A stretch of 64,000 nucleotides of DNA from Pontibacterium sinense (GCF_015209595.1 NZ_JADEYS010000001.1:248001-312000); one strand, 5' to 3'. Counted from the first letter of the stretch, positions 1 through 12,376 are shown. The notes: a model not told the origin generated them from the sequence alone. A program made the numbers and translations.

Positions 1-124
1 AAATTTGTTCTTCCCCGCCTTCGTGTGTAAAATAGCCGTCCCTTTTTGTCTGCACTGCGCAACTGCAGCATGAGGGCGGATTAAATAACGTCTTGATTAT
101 AAAGAATTTTTTGAGTGAGGGCTT

Positions 125-3100
125 ATGAGCAAGGGTCTTTATCGCCCCGGCGAGTTCAAGGATAACTGTGGCTTTGGCCTGATGGCACACATGCAGGGTC
201 AGCCTAGTCACGATCTGCTGGAAAAAGCGATTGAAGCACTGGCATGCATGACTCACCGTGGCGGTATCGCAGCTGACGGTAAGACAGGTGATGGTTGTGG
301 CCTGTTGATGCAGAAGCCGGATAGCTTCCTTCGTACCGTGGCACAAGAAGAGCTGAATGCTGAGCTGGGTGAGCAGTACGCTATTGGCATGGTATTTCTT
401 CCACGTGACGCCGCTTCCGCTCAGACAGCTCGCGATGCAGTCAATGCAGCGCTAGAAGCTGAAGGTCTGGGTGTAACTGGTTGGCGTGTTGTTCCAACCG
501 ATGATAGTTGTCTGGGACCGATCGCTAAGGATACCTTGCCTCTGATCGAGCAGGTCTTTATCGCAGATGGCGGCAAAACCGCACGCGAATTTGCAATCAG
601 TCTGTACGTATCTCGTCGCAAGACTGAGATCGCAATGTCTACAGAAGAAGATTTCTACATTGCGAGTCTGTCCGACAAAGTTATTTCCTATAAAGGTCTG
701 ACGATGCCGGTTGACCTGCCTGTGTTCTTTAAAGATCTGGCAGATCCTCGTCTGGAAACAGCGGTGTGTACATACCACCAGCGTTTCTCTACAAACACGG
801 CCCCACGCTGGCCGCTGGCGCAGCCATTCCGCTTCCTGGCCCACAACGGTGAAATCAATACCGTTGACGGTAACCGCAATTGGGCGAAGGCGCGTGCCAA
901 AAAGTTCAAGACCGATTTGCTGCCTAATCTCGATGAGCTGCAGCCAATTGTAAACACCACCGGTTCTGACTCCTCTTCCATGGATAACATGTTGGAGTTC
1001 CTGTTGGTTGGTGGTGTGGATATCTACCGTGCTGTGCGCATGATCGTTCCGCCAGCTTGGCAGAATGTAGATACCATGGATTCCGAGCTGCGTGCTTTCT
1101 ACGACTATAACTCCATGCATATGGAACCGTGGGATGGCCCTGCGGGTATGGTAATGACTGATGGTCGTTACGCCGTATGTATGCTGGATCGAAACGGTCT
1201 GCGTCCTTCCCGTTGGGTGATGACTAAGCAGGGTTATATCTGTACCGCATCTGAAATCGGTGTGTTCTCCTACGAGCCTGAAGATATTGTGGCTCAGGGC
1301 CGTGTTGGACCGGGACAGATTCTGGCAATCGACACCGCTAAAGGTGAAGTGCTGCATACCGAAGACGTAGACAATCGCCTGAAAAAGGCGCAGCCGTATA
1401 AAAAATGGCTGAAAGAGAATGCGCTGCGTCTGGAACAGACCATGAACCTGACCGAAGAGTCGCGCTCCTTCCGTGAAATGTCTGCGGATGAAGTGAAGAC
1501 TCACATGAAAATGTTCCAGGTAACATTTGAGGAACGTGATCAGGTCCTGCGTCCACTGGGTGAAACCGGTATGGAAGCCGTGGGCTCCATGGGTGACGAC
1601 AAGCCAATGGCTGTGTTGTCCAGCCGTGTCCGCTCTGTTTATGACTACTTCCGTCAGCAGTTTGCGCAGGTTACCAACCCGCCAATCGATCCGCTGCGTG
1701 AAGCGATTGTTATGTCTCTGGAAACCTGTGTTGGTGCCGAGCGTAATATCTTTGAAGAAACACCAGAGCATGCACGCCGTGTCATTCTGACTACGCCGGT
1801 GCTATCTGCGAGCAAATTCCGTCGCCTGCGTGATAACGAGATCGAGGGTTTTGAAGTTGAGATCATTGATCTGAACTACAACCCGGATGAAATCTCTCTG
1901 GAGCAGGCGATTGTTGCCATTGCGGATAAGGCTGAAGAAGCTGTCCGTAACAGCAAAGTTATTCTGGTGTTGTCCGATGCCGCGATTGCCCGTAACTGCC
2001 TGCCTGTGCATGCAGCGATGGCGACCGGTGCGGTGCATCACCGTCTGGTCGAAAAAGGCCTGCGTTGCGATTCCAACATCGTTGTTGAATCCGGCACGGT
2101 GCGCGATCCGCATCACTTCGCTGTGTTGTTCGGTTTTGGTGCGACGGCCGTATATCCATATATGGCTTACCGTGTGCTGAACGACCTGTGCACCAGCGGT
2201 GAGTTGACGCTGGATCCTCTGGATTCACACGAGAACTACCGTAAAGGCATCAACAAAGGCCTGATGAAGATCCTGTCTAAGATGGGTATCTCCACCGTTG
2301 CGTCTTATCGCGGTGCGCAATTGTTCGAAGCCATTGGCTTGAGCAGTGAAATTGTTGATCTGTGCTTTAAGGGCGTGGCAAGCCGAATTGAAGGTGCTCG
2401 TTTCGAGGACTTCCAGTTTGAACAGAGCCTGCTGGCCAAAGAAGCCTGGACTGCGCGTAAGCCAATTCAGGCAGGTGGTCTGCTGAAGTACAAACACGGT
2501 GGCGAATACCACGCGTATAACCCTGATGTTGTACGCACCATCCATGAAGCGGTTGAATCCGGTAACTACTCTGATTACCAGAAGTATGCAGATCTGGTGA
2601 ATAACCGCGGTGTTGCTACCCTGCGCGACTTGCTCTCCCTGCGTAAAGATGTGAAATCCATCTCGCTGGATGAAGTTGAGCCAGTCGACAATATCTTCAA
2701 GCGTTTTGACTCCGCTGCGATGTCTCTGGGTGCTTTGTCTCCAGAAGCACATGAAGCACTGGCGGTAGCGATGAACGAGCTGGGCGGTCGTTCCAACTCG
2801 GGTGAAGGTGGTGAGGATGAAGCTCGCCACGGCACCATGAAACGCTCCAAGATCAAGCAGGTGGCTTCTGGCCGCTTTGGTGTGACACCAGAATATCTGG
2901 TGAACGCTGAAGTTATGCAGATCAAAGTTGCGCAGGGTGCGAAGCCGGGTGAAGGCGGACAGCTGCCTGGTGGTAAAGTAAATCAGCTGATTGCACGTTT
3001 GCGTTATGCCGTGCCGGGCGTCACGCTGATCTCTCCTCCACCACACCACGATATTTACTCTATCGAAGACTTGGCGCAGCTGATCTTCGATCTGAAGCAG

Positions 3101-4582
3101 GTTAACCCTGAAGGTCTGGTCTCCGTTAAGCTGGTTTCCCGTCCGGGTGTTGGCACCATCGCGTGTGGTGTTGCTAAAGCCTACGCGGATCTGATCACGA
3201 TCTCTGGTTACGACGGCGGTACTGCTGCGTCTCCACTGACCTCTATCCATCATGCCGGTTCTCCTTGGGAACTGGGCTTGTCTGATGCTCACCAGTCTCT
3301 GCGTGGCAACCACTTGCGTGGTAGCGTACGTCTGCAGACAGATGGCGGTCTGAAGACCGGCCTGGATGTGGTTAAAGGCGCAATTCTGGGTGCAGAGAGC
3401 TTTGGTTTCGGCACGATGCCGATGGTCGCGCTGGGTTGTAAATACCTGCGAATCTGTCACCTGAATAACTGTGCGACCGGTGTTGCAACTCAGAACGATA
3501 AACTGCGTGATGATCACTTCCGCGGTACCGTTGAAATGGTTAAGAACTTCTTCCGTTTCGTTGCAGAAGAAGCGCGTCAGTGGATGGCTGATCTGGGTGT
3601 TCGCTCTATGGAAGAGCTGGTCGGTCGAGTTGACCTGCTGGAAATCCTGAGCGGTGAAACCAGCAAGCAGAAAAACCTGGATCTGGGTCCGATCATCAGT
3701 GATGGTGGCGTACCGGCTGAGTATCCTCAGGTTTGTCAGGTTGAACGCAACCTGCCATACGATCCGGCTACGCTGAACCAGCAGATGCAAGAGCTGACTC
3801 AAGTTGCCATCGAAGGCAAGCAGGGCGGTGAATGGTCGTTGAATATCACCAACTGTGACCGTTCTGTCGGTGCCCGTACTTCCGGTGCCATTGCAAAAGT
3901 GCATGGCAACCAGGGTATGGCCGATCAGCCAATTACCTTCAAGTTCAAAGGCCATGCAGGCCAGTCCTTCGGTGTATGGAATGCCGGTGGTCAGAACCTG
4001 TATCTGGAAGGTGATGCTAACGATTATGTTGGTAAAGGCATGGCGGGCGGTAAGGTTGTCCTGCGTCCATTCGACGAGGTGACCTACAACTCGAACGAAA
4101 CCTCCATCATGGGTAACACCTGTCTGTACGGTGCTACTGGCGGCAAGCTGTTCGCAGCAGGCTGTGCCGGTGAGCGTTTTGCAGTACGTAACTCCGGGGT
4201 TCACGCCGTTATCGAAGGTGCTGGCGACCACTGTTGTGAGTACATGACCGGTGGTCTGGTCACTGTACTGGGTGGCACAGGTTACAACTTCGGTGCAGGC
4301 ATGACCGGCGGTTTTGCCTACGTACTGGATCAGGAAAATACCTTTGTGGATAACTACAACCACGAGCTGGTTGAGATCCACCGCATCCATACTGAGCAGA
4401 TGGAAGCGTATAAAAACCACCTGCGCTCTGTGATCACAGAGTTTGTTGCAGAGACAGGCAGCGCCTGGGGTCAGACGATCCTGGATGACTTTGACGACTA
4501 TATCGGTCGTTTCTGGCTGGTGAAACCTAAGGCAGCAAGCCTGGGTGATCTGCTGGATAACATGCGCAGCCGTCCTGAGTAA
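125..4582 (+). CDS. gltB: Glutamate synthase (NADPH) large subunit
   Basis: The 1485-residue alpha subunit of NADPH-dependent glutamate synthase takes ammonia from glutamine and uses it to aminate 2-oxoglutarate, giving two glutamates in the cytoplasm. Residues 15 onward (CGFGL) form the N-terminal Ntn amidotransferase, and Cys15 would be the nucleophile once the short propeptide is removed. The FMN synthase domain lies around residues 830-1210 and carries the 3Fe-4S cysteines C1105, C1111 and C1116 ([12 protein letters not shown]). The C-terminal GXGXG beta-helix follows. The length is normal for the bacterial family. A GAGG ribosome site precedes the ATG. The small subunit gltD follows 77 bases downstream, so the two form the usual operon. 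Confidence 0.98.
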   Translation: MSKGLYRPGEFKDNCGFGLMAHMQGQPSHDLLEKAIEALACMTHRGGIAADGKTGDGCGLLMQKPDSFLRTVAQEELNAELGEQYAIGMVFLPRDAASAQTARDAVNAALEAEGLGVTGWRVVPTDDSCLGPIAKDTLPLIEQVFIADGGKTAREFAISLYVSRRKTEIAMSTEEDFYIASLSDKVISYKGLTMPVDLPVFFKDLADPRLETAVCTYHQRFSTNTAPRWPLAQPFRFLAHNGEINTVDGNRNWAKARAKKFKTDLLPNLDELQPIVNTTGSDSSSMDNMLEFLLVGGVDIYRAVRMIVPPAWQNVDTMDSELRAFYDYNSMHMEPWDGPAGMVMTDGRYAVCMLDRNGLRPSRWVMTKQGYICTASEIGVFSYEPEDIVAQGRVGPGQILAIDTAKGEVLHTEDVDNRLKKAQPYKKWLKENALRLEQTMNLTEESRSFREMSADEVKTHMKMFQVTFEERDQVLRPLGETGMEAVGSMGDDKPMAVLSSRVRSVYDYFRQQFAQVTNPPIDPLREAIVMSLETCVGAERNIFEETPEHARRVILTTPVLSASKFRRLRDNEIEGFEVEIIDLNYNPDEISLEQAIVAIADKAEEAVRNSKVILVLSDAAIARNCLPVHAAMATGAVHHRLVEKGLRCDSNIVVESGTVRDPHHFAVLFGFGATAVYPYMAYRVLNDLCTSGELTLDPLDSHENYRKGINKGLMKILSKMGISTVASYRGAQLFEAIGLSSEIVDLCFKGVASRIEGARFEDFQFEQSLLAKEAWTARKPIQAGGLLKYKHGGEYHAYNPDVVRTIHEAVESGNYSDYQKYADLVNNRGVATLRDLLSLRKDVKSISLDEVEPVDNIFKRFDSAAMSLGALSPEAHEALAVAMNELGGRSNSGEGGEDEARHGTMKRSKIKQVASGRFGVTPEYLVNAEVMQIKVAQGAKPGEGGQLPGGKVNQLIARLRYAVPGVTLISPPPHHDIYSIEDLAQLIFDLKQVNPEGLVSVKLVSRPGVGTIACGVAKAYADLITISGYDGGTAASPLTSIHHAGSPWELGLSDAHQSLRGNHLRGSVRLQTDGGLKTGLDVVKGAILGAESFGFGTMPMVALGCKYLRICHLNNCATGVATQNDKLRDDHFRGTVEMVKNFFRFVAEEARQWMADLGVRSMEELVGRVDLLEILSGETSKQKNLDLGPIISDGGVPAEYPQVCQVERNLPYDPATLNQQMQELTQVAIEGKQGGEWSLNITNCDRSVGARTSGAIAKVHGNQGMADQPITFKFKGHAGQSFGVWNAGGQNLYLEGDANDYVGKGMAGGKVVLRPFDEVTYNSNETSIMGNTCLYGATGGKLFAAGCAGERFAVRNSGVHAVIEGAGDHCCEYMTGGLVTVLGGTGYNFGAGMTGGFAYVLDQENTFVDNYNHELVEIHRIHTEQMEAYKNHLRSVITEFVAETGSAWGQTILDDFDDYIGRFWLVKPKAASLGDLLDNMRSRPE

Positions 4583-4622
4583 TAGCGTCAGGCGTTTTTA
4601 TTAACAGGTAAAAGAGTAACGA

Positions 4623-4642
4623 GCGCCTGCCAGAGCAGGCGC
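4623..4642. other. Perfect hairpin between gltB and gltD
   Basis: GCGCCTGC and GCAGGCGC form an 8-bp stem with a CAGA tetraloop. There is no T-run after it, so it is not an ordinary terminator. It sits 18 bases before the gltD start, close to the gltD ribosome site. It could protect or process the gltBD mRNA or tune the GltB:GltD ratio; that role is inference. Confidence 0.6.
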
Positions 4643-4650
4643 CCAGATGA

Positions 4651-6081
<1,431 letters not shown>

Positions 6082-6095
6082 TCTGAGCTTGTACT

Positions 6096-6124
6096 AAAAA
6101 AGGCCGCTGATTGCGGCCTTTTTT
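6096..6124 (+). terminator. Intrinsic terminator after gltBD
   Basis: AGGCCGC and GCGGCCT form a 7-bp stem with a 5-nt loop. It is preceded by an A-run and followed by six T. The A-run suggests it could also work on the other strand, but no gene on that strand converges on it. Confidence 0.9.
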
Positions 6125-6255
6125 ATAGCGAACAAACAACTGATCGAAGCGTTGATCTGCTTCAGAAACCTATGCTCAAGTTGCAGCGCATTTATGCTGT
6201 GAAGTAAGTAGAATAGGTGCATTCGAATTTCTTAACTCTGTGTATGGCTGACAAA

Positions 6256-7332
6256 ATGGCTGAATTGAAAAACGATCGTTTTTTGCGTGCATTGCTGGGT
6301 GAACCAGTTGATGCAACCCCGGTTTGGATGATGCGTCAGGCTGGGCGCTATCTGCCAGAATATCGCGCAACCCGCGCTCAGGCCGGTGATTTTCTGAGCT
6401 TGTGTAAAAACAGAGAGCTGGCGTGCGAAGTGACCATTCAGCCGCTGGAGCGCTACGAACTGGATGCGGCGATCCTGTTTTCAGACATTCTGACCATTCC
6501 TGATGCGATGGGACTGGGTCTGTATTTTGAAGTCGGTGAAGGTCCGCGCTTTAAGAAAATCATCCGTACGGAACAGGATGTTGCTGACCTGCCGGTGCCG
6601 GATTCCGCATCGGATCTGGATTACGTGATGAACGCGGTGAAAACCATCCGTTCAGAACTGAACGGTCGTGTGCCACTGATCGGCTTCTCTGGCAGCCCCT
6701 GGACGCTGGCAACCTATATGGTTGAAGGTGGTTCCAGCAAAGATTTCCGTCACATCAAGAAGATGATGTATGCAACGCCGGAAATCCTGCATGAACTGCT
6801 GAATAAGCTGGCGCTGTCAGTGACGGACTACCTGAATGAGCAGATTCGTTCTGGTGCTCAGGCCGTTCAGATCTTTGATACCTGGGGTGGTGTGTTGAGC
6901 GGTCCGATGTACCGTGAGTTCTCCCTCAAGTACATGCAGCAGATCGTTTCCGGTTTGATCCGTGAACACGATGGTCGTAAAGTACCGGTAATCATGTTCA
7001 CCAAAAACGGTGGTCAGTGGCTGGAGCATATCGCTGATGCCGGTGCCGACGCGCTGGGTCTGGACTGGACCACTGATATCGGTAACGCGCGTAGTCGTGT
7101 GGGTGATCGTGTCGCCCTGCAAGGCAACATGGATCCAAGTGTTCTGTACGCACCGGAAGCACGTATCCGTGAAGAGGTCGGCAATATTCTGGCTTCATAC
7201 GGTAGCGGCAGTGGCCACGTATTCAACCTGGGTCACGGTATCCACCAGTTTGTGGATCCGGCAGCACCAAAAGTCTTCGTGGATGCAGTCCACGAGCTGA
7301 GCGCCAAGTACCATGAGGCGCAGAACGGCTAA
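6256..7332 (+). CDS. hemE: Uroporphyrinogen decarboxylase
   Basis: HemE removes four carboxyl groups from uroporphyrinogen III to give coproporphyrinogen III in heme synthesis. The family signature [16 protein letters not shown] lies near the N-terminus, followed by the conserved FSDIL segment. The reading frame is open from a GTG at 6217, and ATG codons occur at 6244 and 6256. I chose 6256 because [14 protein letters not shown] lines up with the usual HemE N-terminus, giving 358 residues. No clear ribosome site distinguishes the candidates, so the start is uncertain by a few codons. It is a single gene between two terminators. Confidence 0.96.
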   Translation: MAELKNDRFLRALLGEPVDATPVWMMRQAGRYLPEYRATRAQAGDFLSLCKNRELACEVTIQPLERYELDAAILFSDILTIPDAMGLGLYFEVGEGPRFKKIIRTEQDVADLPVPDSASDLDYVMNAVKTIRSELNGRVPLIGFSGSPWTLATYMVEGGSSKDFRHIKKMMYATPEILHELLNKLALSVTDYLNEQIRSGAQAVQIFDTWGGVLSGPMYREFSLKYMQQIVSGLIREHDGRKVPVIMFTKNGGQWLEHIADAGADALGLDWTTDIGNARSRVGDRVALQGNMDPSVLYAPEARIREEVGNILASYGSGSGHVFNLGHGIHQFVDPAAPKVFVDAVHELSAKYHEAQNG

Positions 7333-7350
7333 ATAACAATAGAAAATAAA

Positions 7351-7372
7351 GGGACTTAATGGTCCCTTTTTT
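7351..7372 (+). terminator. Intrinsic terminator after hemE
   Basis: GGGAC and GTCCC arms around a six-base loop are followed directly by six T. The site lies 19 bases after the hemE stop. Confidence 0.85.
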
Positions 7373-7440
7373 GAAGGCGGAGCATACCGTCTCGGGCGTA
7401 CCAAGCCCTTTAATTTGGATAGAGTTAAGTTTAGAAAGAT

Positions 7441-8181
7441 ATGAAACCACTAACGTCTTTGCTTGAAAGTAATCGCGAATGGGCTGAAAAGATCAGTCAG
7501 AATGACCCACAATTCTTTGAGACGCTGGCGCAGCAGCAAGCTCCAGAATATCTGTGGATAGGCTGTTCTGACAGCCGCGTACCCGCCAACGAAATTGTCG
7601 GCAGGTTGCCGGGTGAGCTGTTCGTGCACCGCAACGTGGCAAACGTCGTGGTGCACACCGATATGAACTGTTTGTCGGTGATTCAGTACGCAGTACAGGT
7701 CCTGAAGGTTAAGCACATTATGGTTGTTGGACACTACGGCTGTGGTGGTGTTCAGGCCTCTATCGATCCTACACCACATGGCATGATCGATAACTGGCTG
7801 CGCAACATCCGTAACGTGTACAACAAGCATAAGGATCTGCTGTCCGCATGGAGTGATTCAGAAAAAGAGCACTTGGATCGCCTGTGTGAGTTAAACGTCA
7901 TTGAGCAGGCATTGAATGTCTGTGAAACCACCATCGTGCAGGAGGCTTGGGCAAACGGTCAGGAACTGAATGTACACGGTTGGGTGTACGGTCTTAATGA
8001 CGGTCTGGTGAATGATCTGGAGTTCAACGCCAGCAGTCCTGTAGAGGTGGAAGAACAATACCGTGTGGCGCTGCGTAAGATCGAGCTGCTGGGCGATATG
8101 ATGAAGAAGGATACAGATGAAGAAACGGACGCCAACAGCGCCCGTTCCCTATGGGGCAAACTTAATCAGCTGTTTCGCTGA
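7441..8181 (+). CDS. can: Beta-class carbonic anhydrase
   Basis: This 246-residue cytosolic zinc enzyme interconverts CO2 and bicarbonate, supplying bicarbonate to carboxylases. The ligands are in place: C42 and D44 in CSDSR, then H98 and C101 in GHYGCGG. These positions match the classic enterobacterial Can. The C-terminal tail of about 25 residues is polar and slightly longer than in E. coli. It is a single gene between the hemE terminator and an inverted repeat downstream. The start is a plain ATG with a weak ribosome site. Confidence 0.96.
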   Translation: MKPLTSLLESNREWAEKISQNDPQFFETLAQQQAPEYLWIGCSDSRVPANEIVGRLPGELFVHRNVANVVVHTDMNCLSVIQYAVQVLKVKHIMVVGHYGCGGVQASIDPTPHGMIDNWLRNIRNVYNKHKDLLSAWSDSEKEHLDRLCELNVIEQALNVCETTIVQEAWANGQELNVHGWVYGLNDGLVNDLEFNASSPVEVEEQYRVALRKIELLGDMMKKDTDEETDANSARSLWGKLNQLFR

Positions 8182-8199
8182 ATAAGGAGTTCTTAGCTG

Positions 8200-8224
8200 C
8201 CGCCCTTTCATTAGATTAGGGCGG
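8200..8224 (+). terminator. Probable terminator after carbonic anhydrase gene
   Basis: CCGCCC and GGGCGG form a 6-bp GC stem around a 13-base AT-rich loop. The tail after it is only moderately T-rich. It is the only terminator-like structure after can. Confidence 0.6.
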
Positions 8225-8260
8225 TTACTGTTTGTCTAGAGGCTGGAGCCTCCCATTGTA

Positions 8261-9367
8261 TTAGTATTGCCGACGAGTATGTATCATTTCAAATGACTTC
8301 GGGTAAGGCTGACTTTTACGAACATTTTTACTCAGCGTAGCTATTGATTTAATAGCATTTTCACGAGAGTCATAGGGGCCGTTTAGAACGATAAAAATAC
8401 GCTCTGAATTGTGTTTACTAGGGTAATAATAGCTTGTGGAATCAAGTCCATTCTTCTCAATAAAACGTATTGCATTTTTTTCGGAGTGAAAGGCTCCCAA
8501 CTGTAGTACATACAGGTTCTTGGGTTGGTTAAAGATCCAATCACGTGTCCGCAGTAATGACGTCGATGACGGGCTTTCCATTCTTCTTCTTATTTCGCGT
8601 TTTAGCTCAGTGCTTTGAGTAATGCCTGATGCAATTGCTTCATCGACGAGCGATAACGCCATGACATAATCTTTTTTAACCTGCTTGCCTGACATGTATA
8701 GGCGGGCCAAATTATGTTTGGCAAAAGGGTTTCCGCGCGATGCTGACTGTTTGTACCAATGGAGAGATTGTCCAGGATTTGATTCTTGTTGTGCAACGCC
8801 AAGCATATACATTGCATCAGTGTTTCCTGCGCGCGCTGCTTTGTGTAGCCACTCCTTAGCCTTTAGGGTTTGTCCATTTTCGAGATAATACTGCGCTAAT
8901 TTAATTTGAGAAGGAGGGTGTCCTTCTTGGGCGGCGTTGCGATAAAAACTTAGTGCATTCTCAGGCGCTTGATTCGTTTGAGACATCATTTCAGCCAGTT
9001 CAAACTGTGCTTGAAGATTTCCTAGCGTCGCGGCCTTTTTATATAGTTCAATGGCACGTTGTTTATCTTTGGAGACGTGAATACCGTGAAAATAAGCATA
9101 GGCCAGATTATAGGTTGCATCTTTATCGCCTAGCTCTGTGCCTTGTTTCAGCCATTGTATGGCGGATTCATTATTGCCTTGCGCTGTGAAAATTGCGGAA
9201 AGTTTAAGTGCTGCTGCGCTATTGCCTCTTTCTGCTTCCAGCTGGCATTGAGAAATAGCGTTGTCATACATTCCAAGATTAAATAAAAGCTCGCAGCTAC
9301 TTGCGTGCAGCTCTTTTTCCGGGATGAAAAGCGTCAATACGAAAATAAAACGAAGATAATGATGCAT
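8261..9367 (-). CDS. Exported Sel1-like repeat protein with C-terminal SPOR domain
   Basis: The product has 368 residues. A hydrophobic N-terminal segment of about 22 residues looks like a signal peptide. About six Sel1/TPR-like helical repeats follow (residues ~30-255; repeating A-x-x-x-L-A-x-x-Y and A-x-x-G patterns). The last ~85 residues match a SPOR domain (VLQLGAF, later FIVLNGPYDSRENA). SPOR domains bind denuded peptidoglycan at septa, and Sel1 repeats mediate protein contacts, so a periplasmic role in envelope or division is likely but unproven. The ATG has no obvious ribosome site. The next gene upstream on this strand is the barrel protein, 147 bases away. Confidence 0.75.
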   Translation of the reverse strand: MHHYLRFIFVLTLFIPEKELHASSCELLFNLGMYDNAISQCQLEAERGNSAAALKLSAIFTAQGNNESAIQWLKQGTELGDKDATYNLAYAYFHGIHVSKDKQRAIELYKKAATLGNLQAQFELAEMMSQTNQAPENALSFYRNAAQEGHPPSQIKLAQYYLENGQTLKAKEWLHKAARAGNTDAMYMLGVAQQESNPGQSLHWYKQSASRGNPFAKHNLARLYMSGKQVKKDYVMALSLVDEAIASGITQSTELKREIRRRMESPSSTSLLRTRDWIFNQPKNLYVLQLGAFHSEKNAIRFIEKNGLDSTSYYYPSKHNSERIFIVLNGPYDSRENAIKSIATLSKNVRKSQPYPKSFEMIHTRRQY

Positions 9368-9514
9368 TCGGTTGTCTGCTAAAAGATGTGGATTTCGTTT
9401 GTAGGTCGATGAGCCTTCGAGGTCGTTGCCCTTAATGTGGGGCGTAAGGGGCTACCGCGAAATATTATTTGGATAGCCCTAAAGGGAAGCGAGAAGTACT
9501 GGGTTTAAGGTGAA

Positions 9515-10723
9515 TTAGAAGGATGATCCCATATTCAATTTAAATCCATTTACTTCACTACGGTCGGTGAATACATAGCTCGCGCCGACTTTAAATTTGA
9601 GGTAAGTCGCTCGTTCTGGTGTGGCAACGGCAAAACCAATTTCATTTGAACGCTCAGAGAACAGTTCGTCACCAAAGTAGCGAGTATCGGTGAAGAAAAC
9701 TTCGGTTTCTAACCAGTTTAGAGGTACTGATTGCCAAGTGATTCCATTGACCATGATGGTGTTATTCAGGTCGGGATTGATGGTGTAATCATCAAAATCC
9801 AGCTCAAGGGTTCGCACGCGTGCAAGCGTATTACCGAAACGCCATTGTTGATTGAAGAGCTCAAAGTCATATCGGGTAGTTAAAGAAATTGATTCCAATG
9901 CAGCAACACTACCCAGATCCACTGAGCCAATCGCACCATAGCTTATGCCGGGTGTAAATGAAAGGTTGTCAGTCACAGGGTAAGTATAGGCGATGCCCGC
10001 ACCCAAACTATAGGTTTCTGCTTTGTCGTTCGTGCGAGAATAAGAAACAGGGAGCTGTATCGATAGTTTGTGGCCGGGTGCAGAATCGAAGTTAAACGTA
10101 TAGGCTAGCGGTAAATGGATTGACTCGACATCTGAGCCGTTTACCTGATAACTCCCAAAACGAACCCCTAGATCGAACTTATTATCTGTATCAAAGGTCT
10201 CTTTATTGGTGCTGGTATTGGTATCAGAGATGGTTCCACTGTGAATATTGGCGACTTGGGTGGCCATCAGGCTGTCTGGGTTGCCGGCAACCGGGTCAGT
10301 TGGAGACACGGCAGCGAGTGCCTTGTTGATTTTATTCAACATGTCGCCGCCTTCACTTTTCAGGTAGTCGCCCAACTGATCAGTACTTTCTTCACGAGTT
10401 GCGCCGTTAAAGGTTTCATCTATATTAATGGAAGGTACGGAAAACCGGACAACAGACGAATCTTTCAAATATTCGAAGCGCATTTCTAGGCCTCGATAAT
10501 TCAAAACGCCTAACGCAGCGTCAGTTATCTCGTTGAAGTTACTTAGATTGGCATCCAAGTTTGAAGTGTCGAAAGAATCAATAGATTCTTCTGCATTTTC
10601 AAAGGATGCTTGATAAGTTTGGCCGTTAGCAGATACGGAAATATCAAATAAGCTGGCGTAACTCATCGTGGATGTAGTAAGTGATGCTGTTATCAGTGCT
10701 GGTAGTAAACTTTTTTTAAACAT
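9515..10723 (-). CDS. Putative outer-membrane beta-barrel protein, unassigned
   Basis: The 402-residue product starts with a clear signal peptide ending near SYA. Residues ~25-165 are an exported, helix-rich acidic region. The last ~220 residues alternate polar and hydrophobic residues in strand-like stretches and end in Phe, as in outer-membrane barrels read by the BAM complex. The shape resembles autotransporter-type barrels, but the N-terminal region shows no passenger repeats I recognise. I cannot assign a family. It is a single gene with AAGG just before the ATG and a 225-base gap to metY. Confidence 0.6.
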   Translation of the reverse strand: MFKKSLLPALITASLTTSTMSYASLFDISVSANGQTYQASFENAEESIDSFDTSNLDANLSNFNEITDAALGVLNYRGLEMRFEYLKDSSVVRFSVPSINIDETFNGATREESTDQLGDYLKSEGGDMLNKINKALAAVSPTDPVAGNPDSLMATQVANIHSGTISDTNTSTNKETFDTDNKFDLGVRFGSYQVNGSDVESIHLPLAYTFNFDSAPGHKLSIQLPVSYSRTNDKAETYSLGAGIAYTYPVTDNLSFTPGISYGAIGSVDLGSVAALESISLTTRYDFELFNQQWRFGNTLARVRTLELDFDDYTINPDLNNTIMVNGITWQSVPLNWLETEVFFTDTRYFGDELFSERSNEIGFAVATPERATYLKFKVGASYVFTDRSEVNGFKLNMGSSF

Positions 10724-10886
10724 GACCTTAAGTCCTCTCCGTGTCAGGTGGTTATCCTGTTGTCCATACTTGCTGTTGGGATAAAAGGATTAGATAGAAA
10801 AGTGCTGAGCATTTTAGCTATAAATTGGCAGTTTGTGCATGAACTATTTGGTCTAAGGCTAAGATGTTAACTTGAAGATTTGTGAC

Positions 10887-10923
10887 AAAGGGCATCATTA
10901 ACTTCTGCTAATGCTACCCTTTG
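10887..10923 (-). terminator. Possible terminator after metY
   Basis: An imperfect inverted repeat (AAAGGG outer arms, ATTA/TAAT inner arms) lies 25 bases beyond the metY stop in the direction of its transcription. It is followed by a short, interrupted T-run. The call is weak. Confidence 0.4.
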
Positions 10924-10947
10924 GGAGCGTTGAGTTCTTATGTCGAG

Positions 10948-12219
10948 TTAAACTGCCGCTAGCGCCTGTTCCAGATCTGCCAGCAGATCATCGATATGTT
11001 CGATGCCCACGGACAGGCGCACCATTTCAGGAGATACGCCCGCGGAAGCCAGCTCTTCATCGTTCAGCTGACGGTGAGTGGTTTCAGCTGGAATAGATGC
11101 CAGTGACTTACAGTCACCGATGTTCACCAAGCGGGTGAAAATCTGCAGAGCATCGTAGAACTGACGGGTTGCTTCACGTCCGCCTTTTAGACCAAAGCTC
11201 AAAATACCGGAAGCGTTTCCGTTCATGTATTTCTGCGCCAGCGCGTAGTCTGGGTGGCTTTCCAATCCTGCGTATTTCACCCAGCTTACCGCATCCTGCT
11301 GTTCCAAATACTGTGCTACTTTCTGTGTGTTCTCATTAATACGTTCCATGCGCAGGGACAGGGTCTCGATACCCTGAATCAGCAGGAACGCGTTCATTGG
11401 TGACAGTGCAGCACCCATGTTACGCAGTGGAACAACACGACAGCGGCCGATGAACGCAGCAGGACCAAAGGCTTCAGTGTAAACCACACCGTGGTAAGAC
11501 ACATCAGGGGTGTTCAGCAGAGGGAAACGATCTGCATTATCTGCCCATGGGAACTTACCGGAATCGACAATTACGCCACCGATAGAGTTGCCGTGACCCC
11601 CAATGTATTTAGTAGCCGCGTGTACAACGATGTCTGCACCTTGTTCGATTGGGCGCCACATTGCCGGACTTGGTACGGTGTTATCCACAATCAATGGCAC
11701 GCCGTGACGGTGTGCAATTTCTGCCAGCTTTTCGATATCCGCGATACCGCCGGAAGGGTTGCCGACTGATTCGCAGTAAACCGCTTTGGTTTTGTCGTTG
11801 ATCTTGCTTTCGATCTCTGCAAAGTCGTCTTTGTTGGCAAAGCGTACTTCGATACCCTGACGTGGCAGTGTGTGAGCGAAGAGGTTGTAGGTGCCACCGT
11901 ATAATTCGGAGGTGGAAACAATGTTGTCACCCACTTCAACAATGGTCTGAATGGTGTAGGTGATGGCTGCCATACCGGATGCAACGGCCAGTGCTGCTAC
12001 GCCGCCTTCCATCTCTGCAACACGTTTTTCCAGCACATCCGTGGTTGGGTTCATGATACGGGTATAGATGTTACCTGCTACTTTCAGGTCAAACAGGTCG
12101 GCACCGTGTTGTGCATCATCAAACGCGTAGGAGGTGGTTTGGTAGACCGGTACAGCCACTGCTTTAGTGGTTGGGTCTGGTTCAAAACCGCCGTGTACGG
12201 CAATGGTTTCCAATTTCAT
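10948..12219 (-). CDS. metY: O-acetylhomoserine sulfhydrylase / aminocarboxypropyltransferase
   Basis: This 423-residue PLP enzyme of the Cys/Met metabolism family condenses O-acetylhomoserine with sulfide (or methanethiol) to give homocysteine (or methionine) by direct sulfhydrylation. The PLP lysine is in VHAATKYIGGHG. The N-terminus (METIAVHGG type) and the YTRIMNPTTDVLE segment are typical of MetY rather than of MetB or MetC. The ATG at 12219 is preferred over the in-frame GTG at 12222 because GAGG lies at the right distance. It diverges from radA. No SAM or SAH riboswitch was recognised in the 157-base gap. Confidence 0.93.
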   Translation of the reverse strand: MKLETIAVHGGFEPDPTTKAVAVPVYQTTSYAFDDAQHGADLFDLKVAGNIYTRIMNPTTDVLEKRVAEMEGGVAALAVASGMAAITYTIQTIVEVGDNIVSTSELYGGTYNLFAHTLPRQGIEVRFANKDDFAEIESKINDKTKAVYCESVGNPSGGIADIEKLAEIAHRHGVPLIVDNTVPSPAMWRPIEQGADIVVHAATKYIGGHGNSIGGVIVDSGKFPWADNADRFPLLNTPDVSYHGVVYTEAFGPAAFIGRCRVVPLRNMGAALSPMNAFLLIQGIETLSLRMERINENTQKVAQYLEQQDAVSWVKYAGLESHPDYALAQKYMNGNASGILSFGLKGGREATRQFYDALQIFTRLVNIGDCKSLASIPAETTHRQLNDEELASAGVSPEMVRLSVGIEHIDDLLADLEQALAAV

Positions 12220-12376
12220 CACTTCTATCCTCAGGCCGGTCTGAAGACCAGCTCATTGTTATATCGTTATGCGGTCCATCGATTGTAATTGCTGCGTTCT
12301 ATAAATAAAGAAGACTTTCCGCCGAAGTCATGCATTTTGTAGAATGTGCGGTTCATCTACCTGATCGGAGAACGGC

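Noticed and set aside
2225-4420. 731-codon open frame on the - strand inside gltB
   Set aside because: It lies entirely antisense to a certain gene; its protein is low-complexity in character and matches no family. Such shadows are common opposite strongly biased genes.
12223-12376. SAM or SAH riboswitch before metY
   Set aside because: The gap is short and divergent with radA, and no conserved aptamer core was seen.
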